A stretch of DNA of 64,000 nt from Methylobacillus arboreus (GCF_020532725.1 NZ_JAJAVC010000006.1:496001-560000), one strand, 5' to 3'; positions 1 to 10,647 are shown, numbered from the stretch's first letter. The notes: a model not told the origin generated them from the sequence alone. Made by a program: numbers and translations.

Positions 1-267
1 GACGGCGGACTGGGAAATCCCTGGCTCTACTTCGATGGCAAGGATGGCAGCCCGGCCGGCTCAGTCATTCCCGGCACCGGCAGCGCTGGGGACATCTTCA
101 TGCAAGCGCAATTCCCGCTGCATTCGGGCCGCATTCTCGGGTTGCCGGGCCGCATCATGATTTCTGTCATGGGCGCCGTGGTGGCAATGCTCAGCATTAC
201 CGGCATCGTCATTTGGCTGCGCAAGCGCAGATCGCGCAGCACTGCTCAGAAGGTGAAAAACGCTTAA
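1..267 (+). CDS. PepSY-associated membrane protein, C-terminal fragment
   Basis: Frame 1 is open from the first base to TAA at 265-267, giving the last 88 residues of a protein that starts outside the window. A membrane segment (about residues 54-74, ending ITGIVIWLRKRR) follows the phrase FPLHSGRILGLPGR, which is typical of the end of PepSY-associated transmembrane proteins (PiuB/DUF3526-like iron-regulated family). These inner-membrane proteins often sit next to TonB siderophore receptors and are thought to help with ferric-siderophore reduction or release. The neighbour that would confirm this lies outside the window. The family call is good; the substrate is unknown. Confidence 0.75.
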   Translation, partial: DGGLGNPWLYFDGKDGSPAGSVIPGTGSAGDIFMQAQFPLHSGRILGLPGRIMISVMGAVVAMLSITGIVIWLRKRRSRSTAQKVKNA

Positions 268-320
268 GGAGGAACCTTGCTTCAACTACCCTGCCGGGAC
301 AACGTATCCCATGAAAAGAT

Positions 321-336
321 GGTGAACAGGCTCTTA
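321..336 (-). repeat. Gene-end motif, copy 1 (mutY)
   Basis: On the minus strand it reads TAAGAGCCTGTTCACC, starting with the mutY stop codon. It matches the end of waaA (17673-17688) and, in the core GCCTGTTCAC, the end of the HlyD-like gene (55821-55832). Confidence 0.6.
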
Positions 337-1434
337 GACCAGGGCCAGCTGGCGCTGTTTTGCACTGGCAGCGCCATGCTGCTGCGCGGCCAGGGCCTGC
401 AGGATTTTGCGCACCGGCACCGGCAGGGCTGCATCAATCGCCACGTCAAGCGGCATCCAATGCCAGCCAGGTTCCTGCGCCTGCAAGGGCAAAGCAGCCA
501 CCGGCATATGGTTGGCGGTAATATGCAGCTTGAAGTGGGTGAACACATGGGTCAGCCGCATCAAGGATGCGGGCGCATGCCCATCCAGGCCCATTGTCTG
601 CTTCCCCCAAGCCTGGCTATCCTGGCCCAACTCCAGCTCGGGCAGGCTCCATAAGCCGCCCCAAATACCGCTATCAGGCCGCTTTTGCAGCAAGACACGG
701 TTGCCATGCGTCATCACCAGCATTTGCACGGTTTTTTCCGGGATGGTTTTTCTGGGCTTGGAGGCAGGCAATTCGCTGACGCGGTCCATGGACAGTGCGC
801 CGCAATCTTCCTGCAATGGGCAATTGGCACAACGGGGGCGGCTACGCACGCACACCGTGGCCCCCAGGTCCATCAGGGCTTGCGCGTAAGTGCCCATTGC
901 AGTCTGGGGCTGCATCCGCTCCGCTATCTGCCAGAGTTTTTTCTCGACACTGGGTTGGCCGGGCCAGCCATCGACCAGGAAATAACGCGCAAACACGCGC
1001 TTTACGTTGCCGTCCAATATCGGTTGCGGCAGGCCGAAGGCGAATGAGGAAATGGCTGCTGCGGTAGAGCGGCCTATGCCGGGCAAGGCTTGTATCGCCT
1101 CGAAATCTCGTGGAAAAACACCCTGGTGTTCGGCCATCATGATCTGCGCTGCCTTATGCAGGTTGCGCGCCCGCGAGTAATACCCCAGGCCGCTCCAGTG
1201 CTGCATCACGTCTTCCTGGCTGGCTGCAGCCAAGCTGGCAATGGTCGGGAAGCGCTGCATGAATTTCTGGTAATAGCCGATCACGGCAGCCACCTGCGTC
1301 TGCTGCAACATGATTTCTGAAACCCAGATCGCATACGGGTCCGTCGTATTCTGCCAGGGCAGGTCATGACGGCCATGCTGTTTTTGCCAGGCAATCAACC
1401 GTTCTGCAATAGGTGGAAAATGTGACAAATCCAT
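334..1434 (-). CDS. mutY: A/G-specific adenine DNA glycosylase MutY
   Basis: Removes adenine mispaired with 8-oxoguanine or guanine in base excision repair. The 366-residue protein has the full family layout: the SEIMLQQTQV segment with catalytic Glu40, the helix-hairpin-helix LPGIGRSTA at about 117-125, the catalytic Asp141 in ILDGNVKRV, and the [4Fe-4S] ligands Cys195, Cys202, Cys205 and Cys211 (spacing C-X6-C-X2-C-X5-C). The C-terminal third is the NUDIX-like domain that reads 8-oxoG. Length is close to the usual 350. The start codon lies directly after the stop of the asmA-like gene, so the two are probably co-transcribed. A short recurring motif (TAAGAGCCTGTTCACC on the coding strand) begins at the stop codon. 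Confidence 0.96.
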   Translation of the reverse strand: MDLSHFPPIAERLIAWQKQHGRHDLPWQNTTDPYAIWVSEIMLQQTQVAAVIGYYQKFMQRFPTIASLAAASQEDVMQHWSGLGYYSRARNLHKAAQIMMAEHQGVFPRDFEAIQALPGIGRSTAAAISSFAFGLPQPILDGNVKRVFARYFLVDGWPGQPSVEKKLWQIAERMQPQTAMGTYAQALMDLGATVCVRSRPRCANCPLQEDCGALSMDRVSELPASKPRKTIPEKTVQMLVMTHGNRVLLQKRPDSGIWGGLWSLPELELGQDSQAWGKQTMGLDGHAPASLMRLTHVFTHFKLHITANHMPVAALPLQAQEPGWHWMPLDVAIDAALPVPVRKILQALAAQQHGAASAKQRQLALV

Positions 1435-4098
1435 TTATCTGCCAAATAAGTTCTGCAGCTTCTGCTTGACCTTGTCTTCAGACGAGGCAGCCGGCTCATC
1501 GCTGCCTTCCTTGGAGCTTTGATTATTCTTGTTCAGCAGGGATTTAACCGCTTCCTCGCGATTGCCTTCCAGCAGATTCTTCACGGCCTCGCCTTTCGCA
1601 CCGCCGGCGCCTTCCAGTAATTTGTTGCGGGCAACTGCGCTGGCAAGCCCGGCAAAGTCAATGGCATACGCAGGCTTGGCAAAGGTGCCGCTCAGCTTGA
1701 TGGGCACAGTCAAGCCATTGAGCTCTTGCAGGTCTGCCCCGCCCTGTCCTTTAAGGGAAGCCACTACGGTAGGCTTAGCAAGATAATCCAAGGTTTCATT
1801 GGCAATATCGACAGTGCCATTGCCTGCAATACGGAACAAGGGCGCCTTCATGTTCAGGTCGTCGTTATGCGCAACGCCATTCTTGATATTGAAGCTTGCG
1901 GACATTTCGCTGAAATCCGTCTGCTTGCTTTTGTCATCCGCCACACTGGTATTGCCCTTAAGCACATTGAGCTTGTCCTTGGCGCCGCGCAACGTGCCGG
2001 CAATGTCGATGCCCTTGACTGCGCCATTTTGAAGATTGAGCGCCGCCTTGCCGTTCAGCCCTTTCTTGAGCGCATTCACAGTCTCGCCGCTGGTCGTGAT
2101 ATCCAGATTGAGACTGCCCTTGCCGCTCAGCATGTCATTGTTGATGGCATCAGAGAGTAAGGGGCCTATCGCGATGCTTTTCATGTCCTGCTTGATGGCG
2201 ATATTGGGCGTGCTGCGGGCGTCCACGGTCAGGGCGCCATTCATTGAGCCCTCGTAGAGATTAGCGGAAAAAGGGGATAATTCGGCCACCCCCGAGTCCG
2301 CTTTTAACTTGATGCGCACATTCGTGCTTTTGACATTGGCAACCTTGAGCGACCCGATACGCAGCTCACCATCCGCGTTCAACTGGCGCAATGCGCTCAG
2401 GTCAATCGGGGCATCCTCTTTCGGCTTGCTGGCAGGCGCTGGAGCAGGTTTGGCCTCGGAATCCGTGATATAGCGGTCTGCATCCAGATCATCGATATCC
2501 ACATCGAAATGGTAAATCGGCCGTTCAAAGCGGCTGATGCCAAACCTGCCCTTGATGGAAGTTTCATCCAGCTTGACGTTGAACGGGCTAACATTCAGCG
2601 TTTTGCCATCTGCCTTGATCCCCAGCCTGAGTCCGGCCAGATGGAATTTCTCATACACAATGCTCCCGATATTGACGTTGCCCTGCAACAACAAGTCCTT
2701 CAACGCTGAAAGATCCTGCGCCCCTGCTTCTGAGGGCTTGCTCGCAGCCTTCTGTGCCGGTTTTGCATTGGTGGAATTTGTACCCAGCAGCTTGTTGAGA
2801 TCAAGCTTGTCACCATTAAGGTTGAAGCGGATATCCGGCTTGGCGAAACCCACCACGGCAACATCACCCTTAAGCTTGGTATCTTCGACATCCAGGCTGA
2901 AATCGCTGTTCACTTTCTCCTGCTTGGCATCTGCGAACAGCTTGAAAGCAAATTCGCCCTGGGCAGCACCCTTGGGTAGCGCCTTGTCCTTGATGTCTAT
3001 CCTGCCGGCCAGCTTGGGCAGTTCGAACACCAAATCTTCCAGATTGCCCTGGAACGGCGAGGAGAACCTGCTTTCCACGCTGCGGTCCGGCTGCTTGAGG
3101 CTGAATTCTCCATTGATGCCACTGCTTTGCAGTTGCCTTGGCGAACCCTTGATGTCTGCCAGCACCAGTTTGGCCTTGATGATTTCCCCTGCTTTCTCCT
3201 GGCTGAAGGCAAGCTCTGCCTTGTCTCCCGACACTTCATCCTTCTGCACCACCAGCTTGGGCGCTACTAGGTCGGCAGTCAGCTTCGCATCCGCCAGCTT
3301 GCCGGTAGCAGCAAGCTTGAGGCCATTGACCAGCAACTCCATGCTATCGGGGTGTACATCCACATCGCCGCTGAGACGAATGTCCGCATCCTCCACATCT
3401 GCAATATTGCCCTTGACCACGGCATCCAGCTTGCTTACGGCAAAATGCTTGTTCTCGGGGTCGGCCATGAAGTTGCCTTGCAGCTTGACCTTGGCCTCGA
3501 CCTTGGGCGCACTGGTGCTCAACTCGAAATCGCTGGCAAGGTCGAATGGCGTGCCAAGCGCAACACGCCCGGTTTTCAGGCTGAACTGCTTGATGGCATA
3601 AGTGCTGTCGGCAGCTTCGTCATGAAAGCTCACTGCCGAATTGCTGACATTGATGCTGGAAATATCGAACGCGATTTCCTGGGAAGGCTCATCATTGCTT
3701 TCGCTCAGCAAGTCGTCGAAGTTGGTGCTGCCGTCCTGGTAACGGACGATATTGGCCCGTGCGCCATCGACATAAACCGCATCGACCACTAGCTCTTTCC
3801 GCAGCAACGGCAGCAAGGCCACTGATACCTTGAGACCGTCCACTGCAGCGAACTCCTTGTCGCTGTTGTGCTCGGAAAGTGAAATCTTGCCCAGGTCGGC
3901 CCCAAGCTTGGGCCAGAAGGCCAGCTTGATGTCGCCTTCTATATTGAGCGTGCGCTGTTTCTTGTCCTTGACCAGTTGCACGATCATGGGCTTGTAGTCA
4001 TTCGGGTTGAAGGTCGCGGCAAACACCGCCACGATGATGACCAGCACCAGGACAATTCCGCCGAGGCCAAACAAGGAATACTTAAGGATTTTATTCAT
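1435..4098 (-). CDS. AsmA family protein
   Basis: An 887-residue protein with one N-terminal membrane anchor (about residues 8-30, LFGLGGIVLVLVIIVAVFAA) followed by a long periplasmic region. It shows the AsmA signature: a FNPNDYKP segment after the anchor, repeated beta-strand units of the type LDLNKLLG and ISSINVSNSAVSFHDEA, and a conserved C-terminal portion with GKGSLNLDITTSGETVNALKKGLNGKAALNLQNGAVKGIDI-like phrasing. AsmA relatives are large beta-rich inner-membrane-anchored proteins linked to phospholipid transport and outer-membrane integrity. It is longer than E. coli AsmA (about 617) because of low-complexity Ala/Lys/Pro linkers near residues 440-460 and 550-570. It lies between uppP and mutY. 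The precise role is not known. Confidence 0.88.
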   Translation of the reverse strand: MNKILKYSLFGLGGIVLVLVIIVAVFAATFNPNDYKPMIVQLVKDKKQRTLNIEGDIKLAFWPKLGADLGKISLSEHNSDKEFAAVDGLKVSVALLPLLRKELVVDAVYVDGARANIVRYQDGSTNFDDLLSESNDEPSQEIAFDISSINVSNSAVSFHDEAADSTYAIKQFSLKTGRVALGTPFDLASDFELSTSAPKVEAKVKLQGNFMADPENKHFAVSKLDAVVKGNIADVEDADIRLSGDVDVHPDSMELLVNGLKLAATGKLADAKLTADLVAPKLVVQKDEVSGDKAELAFSQEKAGEIIKAKLVLADIKGSPRQLQSSGINGEFSLKQPDRSVESRFSSPFQGNLEDLVFELPKLAGRIDIKDKALPKGAAQGEFAFKLFADAKQEKVNSDFSLDVEDTKLKGDVAVVGFAKPDIRFNLNGDKLDLNKLLGTNSTNAKPAQKAASKPSEAGAQDLSALKDLLLQGNVNIGSIVYEKFHLAGLRLGIKADGKTLNVSPFNVKLDETSIKGRFGISRFERPIYHFDVDIDDLDADRYITDSEAKPAPAPASKPKEDAPIDLSALRQLNADGELRIGSLKVANVKSTNVRIKLKADSGVAELSPFSANLYEGSMNGALTVDARSTPNIAIKQDMKSIAIGPLLSDAINNDMLSGKGSLNLDITTSGETVNALKKGLNGKAALNLQNGAVKGIDIAGTLRGAKDKLNVLKGNTSVADDKSKQTDFSEMSASFNIKNGVAHNDDLNMKAPLFRIAGNGTVDIANETLDYLAKPTVVASLKGQGGADLQELNGLTVPIKLSGTFAKPAYAIDFAGLASAVARNKLLEGAGGAKGEAVKNLLEGNREEAVKSLLNKNNQSSKEGSDEPAASSEDKVKQKLQNLFGR

Positions 4099-4137
4099 TA
4101 ACCTATCCTGTTTTGATTGCGCGCGAAGAAAACGAGT

Positions 4138-4170
4138 GTATCACTGCCTAGGTTTGACCGGCAGTGATAC
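4138..4170 (-). terminator. Hairpin between uppP and the asmA-like gene
   Basis: The arms GTATCACTGCC (4138-4148) and GGCAGTGATAC (4160-4170) are perfectly complementary over 11 bp with an 11-nt loop. It lies just after the uppP stop and before the asmA-like start. The T-run after it on the minus strand is weak (cgttttc), so termination may be partial. Confidence 0.6.
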
Positions 4171-4181
4171 CGGATAGCGGC

Positions 4182-4991
4182 TTACCAATAATAAGCCAGC
4201 ACAATGATACCAAGCACGATGCGATAGTAGGCAAAACCCTTGAAATCATGGTTGGCTACATAGCGGATCAGGGTCTTGATCGCCACCAGCGCGGCGAGGA
4301 AAGCCGTGACAAAACCGATGACAAACATTGCCAGGTCTTCCACCACGAACAGCTCGAAGTTCTTGTAAACATCATAAACCGTGGCTGCAAACATCACAGG
4401 AATTGCCAGGAAGAAGGAGAATTCAGTTGCCGTCTTGCGGTTGAGGCCGAAAATCATGCCGCCGAGAATGGTGGCACCCGAGCGCGACACGCCAGGCATG
4501 ATCGCCAGCGACTGCGCGCAACCGACCTTGAGCGCCTGCCATGGCGTAATCTCGTTGAGATTGGAAGTCTTGGCGACAGGCGCCTTGTCGTGGGAATAGA
4601 TATTCTCCACCAGCAGGATGACAAAACCGCCAACAATCAGGGCGCCCGCCACGGTAATCGAGGAGAACAGGTGCTCCTTGATAAACCCGTGCAACGTCAG
4701 GCCCAGAATTGCCGCTGGCAGGAATGCAATAAACAGGTTGAGGACAAAACGCTGCGATGTGCCGGTATGCAAAGTGGTCGCCACCGATGTCAGCCGAGTG
4801 CGGTACTCCCAGCACACGGCAAGGATTGCACCCAGCTGGATCACGATTTCAAACACCTTGCCCTTGTCATCGTTGAAGTCGAGCAAATCACCAATGATGA
4901 TCAAGTGGCCCGTGCTGCTGATGGGGAGAAATTCAGTGGCACCTTCAACGATGCCGAGGAGAAAAGCCTTGAGTAATAATAAGAGATCCAT
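4182..4991 (-). CDS. uppP: Undecaprenyl-diphosphatase UppP (BacA)
   Basis: Dephosphorylates undecaprenyl pyrophosphate so that the lipid carrier can be reused in peptidoglycan and O-antigen synthesis; overexpression gives bacitracin resistance. The 269-residue polytopic protein carries both family motifs: [14 protein letters not shown] at residues 16-29, with the Glu pair and the Ser/Thr/His cluster, and the second site [10 protein letters not shown] near residue 165-175 with the catalytic Arg. Roughly eight hydrophobic segments are visible. Length matches the family (about 273). It appears monocistronic, with a strong hairpin downstream at 4138-4170. Confidence 0.96.
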   Translation of the reverse strand: MDLLLLLKAFLLGIVEGATEFLPISSTGHLIIIGDLLDFNDDKGKVFEIVIQLGAILAVCWEYRTRLTSVATTLHTGTSQRFVLNLFIAFLPAAILGLTLHGFIKEHLFSSITVAGALIVGGFVILLVENIYSHDKAPVAKTSNLNEITPWQALKVGCAQSLAIMPGVSRSGATILGGMIFGLNRKTATEFSFFLAIPVMFAATVYDVYKNFELFVVEDLAMFVIGFVTAFLAALVAIKTLIRYVANHDFKGFAYYRIVLGIIVLAYYW

Positions 4992-5087
4992 GTCTTGCCA
5001 TCTTTGTTGTTGATATGGGCGGCATCAAAATACCGCATTCATGTGATCCTGCGATGAACCGCCCCCGACGGTTCTCACAGGCTGCGC

Positions 5088-5480
5088 CTACTTAAGCAAG
5101 GAAAATGCCCGTGCCATCAGCTCTGCCTGGCTGCCAGGCAGCTTGCCGTCCGGACTCAGTTTGTCGATTGCCTGCGGCAGGTACTCGGCAAGCTTGCTGC
5201 CGAATTCATCCACGGGCAGGGAAAACTGCCCCGCCATCGACTTGATCAGCTCAGTCCCAAACACCTGCAATACCTGTTGCAAGGTCAACGGCAGATTGCT
5301 GCCGGAGCCCAGCCATGATTCGACCTCGGCACCCAGGCCATTGGCACGCAGCTTGTCGAGCACACCTTGCGGCCCGCCGGACTTGTTCATGAGTTCCAGC
5401 CCGGCCTGCACCATCGGGTTGCCACTGTTTCCAGCAAGTTTGCCCATGACCGAACCTGCAATACTGTCAAACAATCCCAT
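5088..5480 (-). CDS. YidB-like DUF937 family protein
   Basis: A 130-residue soluble protein starting MGLFDSIAGSVMGKLAGN, which is the usual opening of YidB/DUF937 proteins. A middle region of the type LRANGLGAEVESWLGSGSN and a C-terminal segment FGSKLAEYLPQAIDKLSPDGKLP also match the family. The biochemical function is unknown; the fold is a small helical domain. It lies 19 bp downstream of the pseudouridine synthase gene on the same strand and is probably co-transcribed with it. The family call is firm; no role is proposed. Confidence 0.85.
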   Translation of the reverse strand: MGLFDSIAGSVMGKLAGNSGNPMVQAGLELMNKSGGPQGVLDKLRANGLGAEVESWLGSGSNLPLTLQQVLQVFGTELIKSMAGQFSLPVDEFGSKLAEYLPQAIDKLSPDGKLPGSQAELMARAFSLLK

Positions 5481-5499
5481 GATATTCCTTTAAATTTTC

Positions 5500-6654
5500 C
5501 TAGAAACGCTCGCCCGGACGCAGATAACGCCAAGTACCCACAGGCAATTTACCCAAGGTCACGCTGCCTATACGCACGCGCTTGAGTCCGACCACGGTCA
5601 GCCCGACCAGTTCGCACATGCGGCGTATCTGGCGCTTGCGCCCTTCGCGCAAGACAAAGCGCAACTGGTCTTCATTCTGCCAGGAAACCTTGGCAGGCTT
5701 GAGTGTGACGCCATCCAGGCTCAGGCCATGGTTGAGCTTCTTCAACCCGTCTGCACTGAGCGTTCCCGTCACACGCACCAGGTATTCCTTCTCCACACTG
5801 GAATCCTCGCCGATGAGATGGCGCGCAATACGGCCATCCTGTGTCAGGATGAGCAATCCAGTGGAATCAATATCGAGACGCCCTGCCGGCGCAAGGCCGC
5901 GCAGGTGCCCGCGCTGAAATATTATCTGGCTGGGGTCTTCATCCCAGTGATTATCAGGGTGCACCAACACAATGGCGGGCTCATAACCGTCTTCCGCCTG
6001 GCCAGACACATAACCTACCGGCTTATGCAGCAAGATAGTGACCGTTTCTGCCTGGTGCTTGTGTGCCTCTTTGCTCACCTTGATTTCCGCATCAGGCGAT
6101 ACGCGCGTTCCGAGCACATCCACCACCTTGCCATCCACCGTCACCCAACCATTGGCAATAAACTCGTCCGCCTCGCGGCGTGAGCAAAGGCCAAGCTCGG
6201 CCATGCGCTTGGAAAGCCGGGGCAGCTCGGGATTGCCGGGGGTTGGCTTAGGCGAGAACTTGGGGTTGGTACTTCTATCCTGATTGAATACGCCCGGCTC
6301 AAAACCATCACGCTGCTTGCCCCCACGGCGAGGCGTGTCACGATCGGTAAATTGGCGCGGCTGGGCATCTTTTTGGCCATGCGGTTTCCTGGCAGATGCC
6401 GGTTTGTGATCTGCCGGCTTTCTGGAAGGTTTTTCTAAAGCGATTCGTGCAGACTCTGGCCTGGCCCTGCGTTCTTTTACAGGAGCAGCCTTTTCTGAAC
6501 TCCGTATTTCCTCGCTCTCACCCTGCGAGGCCTTCACCGCATAATCTGGTGCTGTCGTACGCGACCGCTTGGCAGGATCCGCCCTGCGTACCGGTGGCTT
6601 GCCAATGGTCTTGGATGAAGTTGCTGCACCGGGTTTCAGTTTAAGCGTGGTCAT
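5500..6654 (-). CDS. Pseudouridine synthase, RsuA/RluB/RluF family, with a basic N-terminal tail
   Basis: Isomerises a uridine in rRNA, most likely 23S helix 80-93 as for RluB or RluF. The first 140 or so residues are disordered and rich in Lys, Arg, Pro and Ala. An S4 RNA-binding domain follows ([20 protein letters not shown] to about residue 195), then the catalytic domain with the signature [17 protein letters not shown] containing the nucleophilic Asp, and a late motif [18 protein letters not shown]. The total of 384 residues is much longer than E. coli RluF (290), all of it due to the tail. I cannot decide between RluB and RluF from sequence alone. The tail probably adds RNA affinity; this is inference. 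Confidence 0.9.
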   Translation of the reverse strand: MTTLKLKPGAATSSKTIGKPPVRRADPAKRSRTTAPDYAVKASQGESEEIRSSEKAAPVKERRARPESARIALEKPSRKPADHKPASARKPHGQKDAQPRQFTDRDTPRRGGKQRDGFEPGVFNQDRSTNPKFSPKPTPGNPELPRLSKRMAELGLCSRREADEFIANGWVTVDGKVVDVLGTRVSPDAEIKVSKEAHKHQAETVTILLHKPVGYVSGQAEDGYEPAIVLVHPDNHWDEDPSQIIFQRGHLRGLAPAGRLDIDSTGLLILTQDGRIARHLIGEDSSVEKEYLVRVTGTLSADGLKKLNHGLSLDGVTLKPAKVSWQNEDQLRFVLREGRKRQIRRMCELVGLTVVGLKRVRIGSVTLGKLPVGTWRYLRPGERF

Positions 6655-6753
6655 GACGTGATTTTAGCATAGCAGCCATCCGCACCCATCATTCCGCGTC
6701 CTGCTTCACAACCTCAAACAACCGATTGCTTATCAAGGTAGTGACCTGTCACA

Positions 6754-6796
6754 TTGGAATGCCTGACAAAATTATGTATTATAACTATCGTTATAA
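6754..6796 (+). promoter_or_regulatory. Promoter and palindromic operator of the AbrB/Doc-type pair
   Basis: TTATAAC (6779-6785) and GTTATAA (6790-6796) form a perfect inverted repeat with a 4-nt spacer. It overlaps a likely -10 (TATTAT, 6777-6782) spaced 17 bp from TTGGAA (6754-6759). The antitoxin start is at 6821, with GAGG at 6809-6812. Binding of an AbrB/MazE-type antitoxin here for autoregulation is inferred from position and symmetry. Confidence 0.65.
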
Positions 6797-6820
6797 CATT
6801 GACCCATTGAGGTAAGCCCT

Positions 6821-7045
6821 ATGTCCACACTCAAATTGACGCAAATTGGCAACTCGCTGGGCGTGATTCTGCCCAAGGAATACCTGAACAAGCTCAAGCT
6901 GAAAAAGGGCGATGAGGTTTTTGTCACAGAAAGCCCAACCGGTATTACGCTGAGCGCCTATGACCCTAATTTCGAGGAGCAGTTGGAAATGGGACGTGAA
7001 TTCATGAAAGAGTATCGCGACACTTTCAAGGCGCTGGCTAAATAA
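6821..7045 (+). CDS. AbrB/MazE/SpoVT-type antitoxin
   Basis: A 74-residue protein whose first 50 residues are a swapped-hairpin AbrB domain (KLTQIGNSLGVILPKEYLNKLKL, then KKGDEVFVTE). The C-terminal tail, EEQLEMGREFMKEYRDTFKALAK, is the amphipathic segment that would wrap the toxin. The stop codon is followed directly by the ATG of the Doc-like gene (taaATG), the standard type II toxin-antitoxin arrangement. GAGG at 6809-6812 provides a ribosome site 8 nt before the ATG. The pair probably autoregulates through the palindrome at 6779-6796. Confidence 0.9.
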   Translation: MSTLKLTQIGNSLGVILPKEYLNKLKLKKGDEVFVTESPTGITLSAYDPNFEEQLEMGREFMKEYRDTFKALAK

Positions 7046-7432
7046 ATGTCCTGGCGCTGGCTAGACAAGCAGCTACTGCTGGTGCTGCACGATGAAAGCC
7101 TGGCAGAACATGGCGGGGATTCAGGCATGCGCGATGAAGGATTGCTGGATTCCGCGCTTGCAAGGCCAATCAATCTTGCCAACTACGAGTCGCCTGACTA
7201 TGCCGACCTGGCGGCCGCATACTGTTACGGTATCGCCAAGAACCATCCCTTCATCGACGGCAACAAACGCGCCGCCTTGCTGGCGGCTGGTTTGTTCTTG
7301 CTGCTGAATGGCAGAAAGTTGACCGCATCGCAGGCAGATGCCACGCTCACGATTGAGAACATGGCTGCAGGCGGTATCAGCGAACTGGAACTTGCCGATT
7401 GGCTGAGACGTAACAATCAGCCGAAAAAATAG
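7046..7432 (+). CDS. Death-on-curing (Doc/Fic) family toxin
   Basis: Fic-fold toxin of the Doc type; Doc of phage P1 phosphorylates EF-Tu and stops translation. The 128-residue protein carries the Fic signature as HPFIDGNKR at residues 67-75: catalytic His67, Phe69, Asp71 and the Asn73-Lys74-Arg75 anion-binding end. The Gly at position 72 is as in many chromosomal Doc relatives (HxFxxxNKR). Length matches Doc (126). It directly abuts the antitoxin and ends in a hairpin shared with the convergent thiC. The motif looks intact, so the toxin is probably functional. Confidence 0.92.
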   Translation: MSWRWLDKQLLLVLHDESLAEHGGDSGMRDEGLLDSALARPINLANYESPDYADLAAAYCYGIAKNHPFIDGNKRAALLAAGLFLLLNGRKLTASQADATLTIENMAAGGISELELADWLRRNNQPKK

Positions 7433-7460
7433 CAACGGCCAGTGCAACTGGCTATTGCTA
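7430..7460. terminator. Bidirectional hairpin between doc-like toxin and thiC
   Basis: The outer arms TAGCAA (7430-7435) and TTGCTA (7455-7460) enclose the inner arms GCCAGT and ACTGGC around a gca loop. It sits in the 48-bp gap between the convergent toxin and thiC genes, so it can end transcription from both sides. A6 before it on the plus strand gives a U-run for thiC. Confidence 0.65.
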
Positions 7461-7480
7461 TCAAGCGCATCAAAGCTCAT

Positions 7481-9367
<1,887 letters not shown>

Positions 9368-9451
9368 TCAGTGCTCCAGAAAAATGCAGGGAGCGATGAA
9401 AGCTTCATGGACGCTGGAAAGAAACCAGGCAGGGGAACCCATTGAAACCTA

Positions 9452-9530
9452 CAGCCGCTTCCCTACGGTGGGATAATCCACGTCAGGTTCAAAGGGTAAC
9501 TCTCACTGCAACTCCCAGCCCCAACATCAA
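9452..9530 (-). promoter_or_regulatory. TPP riboswitch (THI element) upstream of thiC
   Basis: Read on the minus strand, the leader contains the conserved core GTGAGAGTTACCCTTTGAA, then CCTGA, a GGATTATCCCACC arm and CGTAGGGAAGC. These match the THI-box consensus (CTGAGA, ACCCTTTGAACCTGAT, CGTAGGGAA) at nearly every invariant position. It begins about 90 nt before the thiC start. TPP binding is expected to block translation or elongation; the exact ends of P1 are approximate. Confidence 0.95.
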
Positions 9531-9720
9531 TTGAGACAGGAAAAGCAGACCCCTAGCGATAGGTGGAATCTACGTTAAATCCCTGGTGGAATCAAGTGTA
9601 ATAAAAACATTGAATCAGAAATAAGCCATTGAAAAACCGTGTTAATCTCCCGTATAGCGACAAAGCCGGCACTCATAATCTTTTCATCTCAACAATCAAA
9701 ATCCCTTACAAAAGCGGGAT
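9531..9720. other. Intergenic stretch between the thiC leader and the methyltransferase promoter
   Basis: About 190 bp of relatively A/T-rich sequence with no supported gene. It must contain the thiC promoter on the minus strand; I could not pick a convincing -35/-10 pair. Confidence 0.4.
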
Positions 9721-9724
9721 TAGC

Positions 9725-9752
9725 TTGAATCTCCATCAGCGAACGCTATAAT
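9725..9752 (+). promoter_or_regulatory. Sigma-70 type promoter of the PCMT-like gene
   Basis: TTGAAT (9725-9730) and a consensus TATAAT (9747-9752) are 16 bp apart. Transcription should start near 9759, giving a leader of only about 15-27 nt before the candidate start codons. Confidence 0.65.
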
Positions 9753-9785
9753 CGGCAAACCGATACCCATGTGATGGATAATGTT

Positions 9786-10442
9786 ATGCACCACGATGTA
9801 GAACAAGCCCGCTTCAACATGATAGAGCAGCAAATCCGCCCCTGGGAGGTACTAGACGGCACTGTGCTGGATCTGTTGAGCCGAGTTCCTCGCGAAGCTT
9901 TTGTCCCCAAGCAATACCAAGGCCTGGCATTTGCTGATATCGAAATTCCCATCGGCTCAGGCCAGACCATGCTTTCCCCCAAGATGGAAGGCCGCATCCT
10001 GCAGACATTGGGAATCAAACCCGCGGACAAGGTACTGGAAATAGGTACCGGCAGTGGTTATCTCACCGCCTTGCTCGCTTCCCTGGCTCGCGAGGTGCAC
10101 AGCATTGAAATCAATGCAGAACTGAGCCGTCAAGCCCATGAGAGACTGATACAACAACACATTCACAATGTCACCCTGTATGTCGGTGATGGCGCCCAAG
10201 GCTGGCCCGACAATGCGCCGTATGACGTCATCGTGTTCACAGGGTCACTTGCGCTTCCGCCCCTGGCAGCACAACAACTGAATGTCGGCGGCAGGCTGTT
10301 TGCCGTGATAGGTGAAGCGCCTGTGATGGAAGCCACTATCGTGCGCCGCATCAGCGAGGAAAGCTTCCGTCAGGATGTGATTTTCGAGACCTGCCTGCCC
10401 CAGCTCGAAAATGCACCGCAGCCGCAAAAATTCAACTTCTGA
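9786..10442 (+). CDS. Protein-L-isoaspartate O-methyltransferase family protein
   Basis: SAM-dependent methyltransferase of the PCMT family, which repairs isoaspartyl residues in aged proteins. The protein (218 residues from the chosen ATG) opens with DVEQARFNMIEQQIRPWEVL, has the substrate-side motif GSGQTMLSPKMEGRILQTL, and the SAM-binding loop VLEIGTGSGYLTALLA. It ends without the extra C-terminal helix of E. coli Pcm and resembles the shorter relatives often found upstream of tolC or rhodanese genes. Possible earlier starts are GTG 9771 and ATG 9774; 9786 is favoured because related proteins begin close to the VEQARFNMIEQQ segment. True isoaspartyl activity is not certain for this branch. 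Confidence 0.85.
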   Translation: MHHDVEQARFNMIEQQIRPWEVLDGTVLDLLSRVPREAFVPKQYQGLAFADIEIPIGSGQTMLSPKMEGRILQTLGIKPADKVLEIGTGSGYLTALLASLAREVHSIEINAELSRQAHERLIQQHIHNVTLYVGDGAQGWPDNAPYDVIVFTGSLALPPLAAQQLNVGGRLFAVIGEAPVMEATIVRRISEESFRQDVIFETCLPQLENAPQPQKFNF

Positions 10443-10449
10443 ATAAAAG

Positions 10450-10474
10450 AACGGGAGCCAGAAGCTTCCGTTTT
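10450..10474 (+). terminator. Terminator after the PCMT-like gene
   Basis: ACGGGAGC (10451-10458) and GCTTCCGT (10464-10471) pair with one mismatch around a short loop, followed by TTTT. It lies eight bases after the stop codon. Confidence 0.6.
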
Positions 10475-10587
10475 CGTATCGCCTTTCTTTAAGTTACTGC
10501 ATCCCTGCGCCCGCGGGAAAACTCGCCTAGCAGGCTTAGTTTTCCCAGCAGAAAGCAAAGGCAGCCTGCTCAGCAATCCCAGTTAAA

Positions 10588-10616
10588 TTGACACTGTTAA
10601 CTTAACAGTGTTTAAT
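10588..10616 (+). promoter_or_regulatory. Promoter with embedded 21-bp operator of the TetR-RND operon
   Basis: TTGACA (10588-10593) and TTTAAT (10611-10616) are separated by 17 bp. Between and over them lies a perfect palindrome: ACACTGTTAA (10591-10600), a central C, then TTAACAGTGT (10602-10611). A repressor bound here would block RNA polymerase directly. The first gene downstream encodes a TetR regulator, so autoregulation is the obvious reading. Confidence 0.8.
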
Positions 10617-10647
10617 TTAAAGATATTATTTATTTGATATCCAGTGT

